Source of the DNA: Amoeboaphelidium protococcarum
Taxonomy: Eukaryota > Aphelidiomycota > Aphelidea
DNA: 64,000 nt
Assembly: GCA_023515745.1 (NCBI GenBank)
Contig: JALECJ010000258.1
Location: 1,554,501 to 1,618,500 of the forward strand
Reading direction: 5' to 3'
A program made the position numbers and the translations under genes. The notes under the pieces were generated by a model. It was not told the DNA's origin. It saw only the letters and a list, made by a program, of their open reading frames with translations, and made no database searches. Shown here piece after piece: positions 62,711 to 64,000 of the stretch; positions within the stretch are counted from its first letter, which is position 1; each line of letters opens with the position of its first letter.

Positions 62711-63244
62711 TAGCACTCCCCACGGTCCGGGACCATTATTTACGGTCTGACTCGGTCCGCGGACCGCATTGGGAAAAGTTAGACCGATCCCAAGTCGATC
62801 CTTAAATTGTGAGACCGGTCCCATAGTGAAGCCAGCTCAATAAATCAATGTTATATCAGCCTTTTATAGAGCTAATCAAGTTTTTTAAAGCTCCCTCATT
62901 GTTTCATAATCAAATACTCAGCGTGACGCAAGATAATCATATACTCGCGCTTACCGACAGCACAAATTAACAATGGCGTCATTCGTTTTAAGTCTCTTCA
63001 TAATCGTTTTAATTGTGTTCAAACATGTATAAGTAGCTATTATCGATAACTCAATATTGAATGAAGCGAAGTTACGGTATTTTATAATCGTTATTCACGC
63101 TTTAAGTCATGGTTACAATGGTCACGCTGATATATCTCTTGGACCGGTCTGGACCGATCTGTCTGCGGTCCAGGACCAACGGTTCAGTCTATGCACGGTC
63201 CTGGACCAAAAAAAGCGGTCTGCTTTGGACCGTGGGGAGTGCTA
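62711..63244. mobile_element. Miniature inverted-repeat element, hAT-like (534 bp)
   Basis: Terminal inverted repeats of about 18 bp, TAGCACTCCCCACGGTCC, are at both ends, starting with TAG as many hAT elements do. The flanking octamers ACTACACT (62703-62710) and ACTACAAC (63245-63252) share six of eight bases, consistent with an older, mutated 8-bp target duplication. The inner ends are packed with GGTCC/GGACC palindromes (for example GGTCCGCGGACC, GGTCCTGGACC), probable transposase-binding motifs. No coding frame. The terminal sequence differs from the element at 24926, so it belongs to a separate family. Confidence 0.8.
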
Positions 63245-63245
63245 A

Positions 63246-63560
63246 CTACAACGGTCAACATGAATCGCATTTTTAGCTAGATATACTCAGTTTGATACTA
63301 GCTACTCAATGTACTTAATTATTTTCAAGTAGCGAGTGAAATACTCTCAAGCGGTGGCTTGTAATCTCTCGCCTAAGTATGATCCAAATCTGTCCAAAAT
63401 GGACAAAACGGGATCATACAAATTACTCTACTGCAACGGTCAACGTGAATCGCAATTTCAGCTAGATATACTCATTCTGATACTAGCTACTCAGTAAACT
63501 TAATTATTTTCAAGTAGCGGGTGAAATACTCTCAAGCGGTGACTAATAATCTCTCGTTTG
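63246..63560. repeat. Two-copy direct repeat with palindromic insert
   Basis: Units starting CTACAACGGTCAACATGAATCGC (63246) and CTGCAACGGTCAACGTGAATCGC (about 63431) are each about 130 bp and highly similar, sharing blocks such as GCTAGATATACTCA, GATACTAGCTACTCA and TTATTTTCAAGTAGCG. Between them, about 63377-63420, lies a hairpin with arms GTATGATCC and GGATCATAC and an inner TGTCC/GGACA pair. The first unit begins right at the right target-duplication of the miniature element. Confidence 0.75.
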
Positions 63561-63622
63561 AGGACTGCGAAATAGAAATTTTAAATGACGGGAAACTTTA
63601 ATTAACTAGAGTACACCTTGAA

Positions 63623-64000
63623 TCATAATACCGAGTCAAGAATTTGTCTCAGCATAGGAATCAATTATTGAGGAGATGAGTACTCGTCGCATCCGATACT
63701 GAATCTGATCAGATAACGCGACACTTTGCCATCGGTTGACTATTCGACTGCGTCAAGTTCGCCATAATGAGCCAATAAGGTGTACAGACAGCATAGAGTA
63801 AAGTTGGCACCAAGAGAAGGGCCTTTATACACGTACGGGGCTGGTAATGCATCATAAAACTTGGCAGTGTTAACCTCTGGCTGTTTCAAGACCATGGATA
63901 GAACTGGACCATAATAACGATGAGCGCCACACAGTTAATGATATGCGTCATCGTAATTGAACTTTGGATAGTACACTTTATCAACTGCTGGATGATTTGT
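63623..64000 (-). CDS. Cys/Met-metabolism PLP enzyme, Str2/YML082W-like (5' partial)
   Basis: The C-terminal 125 residues; the start is beyond the right edge and TGA is at 63625-63623. Conserved features are HPAVDKVYYPKF, GPVLSMVLKQPE, FYDALPAPYVYKGPSLGANF, LLAHYGELDAVE and SRYLIRFSIGCDEYSSPQQL. This is the C-terminal subdomain of trans-sulfuration enzymes. The GPSLGANFTL and AHYGEL wording is that of fungal Str2/YLL058W/YML082W-type cystathionine gamma-synthase-like proteins. The PLP lysine is outside the window, so the activity cannot be judged. Confidence 0.85.

Larger units (their letters stand above)
61397..63622. other. Repeat-rich intergenic region
   Basis: 2.2 kb without a supported gene. 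It holds the PSMD3 upstream region (to 61480), repeat copy B (61481-62638), a 72-bp spacer, a miniature inverted-repeat element (62711-63244), a two-unit direct repeat (63246-63560) and 60 bp before the stop of the PLP-enzyme gene. Confidence 0.7.

Overview
The window is nuclear DNA of a eukaryote with a reassigned genetic code. Almost every conserved protein reads end to end only if TAA and TAG are translated as glutamine, and every gene traced to its end stops at TGA. TAA/TAG fall on family-conserved glutamines, for example the DYRK YTYIQS motif, CIA2 LEQL and NKQL, and COX19 YLQC. The gene set looks opisthokont, fungal-side: an Slm1-like BAR-PH protein, a PROTOR/HbrB TORC2 subunit, listerin, Cwc2, Cdc1/MPPE1, Str2-type PLP enzyme and CsbD-like proteins. 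An aphelid (Amoeboaphelidium-like) or other early-branching holomycotan is my best inference. I only have a recollection that such a code occurs there, so this needs a phylogenetic test. Ciliates, oxymonads, diplomonads and some green algae share the code but fit the gene content less well.

Layout. 0-17 kb: VIT/VWA protein, PAS-kinase-like kinase, BAR-PH protein, GRIP golgin, PROTOR-like protein, listerin, EFM7-like methyltransferase, Cwc2. 17-27 kb is an accessory zone: three BTB-like paralogues, a broken OTU-like frame, a cysteine-rich zinc-finger gene with a frame break, an orphan gene, a decayed Ty3/gypsy pol fragment, and a non-autonomous hAT-like element with a perfect 8-bp target duplication. 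27-42 kb: acyl-CoA synthetase, Cdh1, eIF3g, CIA2, DYRK, DDX49/Dbp8, Cdc1/MPPE1, lunapark. 42-45 kb: decayed gag-like sequence. 45-61 kb: two CsbD-like genes, a YjbQ-like gene, UPF0390, borealin-like, F-box, a kinase without its glycine loop, class I myosin, LTO1, a KIBRA-like tandem-WW protein, aldo-keto reductase, COX19 and PSMD3. 61-64 kb: a dispersed repeat, a second miniature inverted-repeat element, a direct repeat, and the C-terminus of a cystathionine-type PLP enzyme.

Genes are dense and on both strands. Most lack introns. The introns supported by homology are 53-77 nt, start mostly GTAAG/GTAAT and nearly all end in GTAG. Several small multi-exon genes (COX19, LTO1, UPF0390) were found only by combining the altered code with this splice pattern. 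Most genes are housekeeping functions (ubiquitin ligation, mRNA processing, Fe-S assembly, proteasome, TOR and cell-cycle control) and do not form an obvious pathway cluster.
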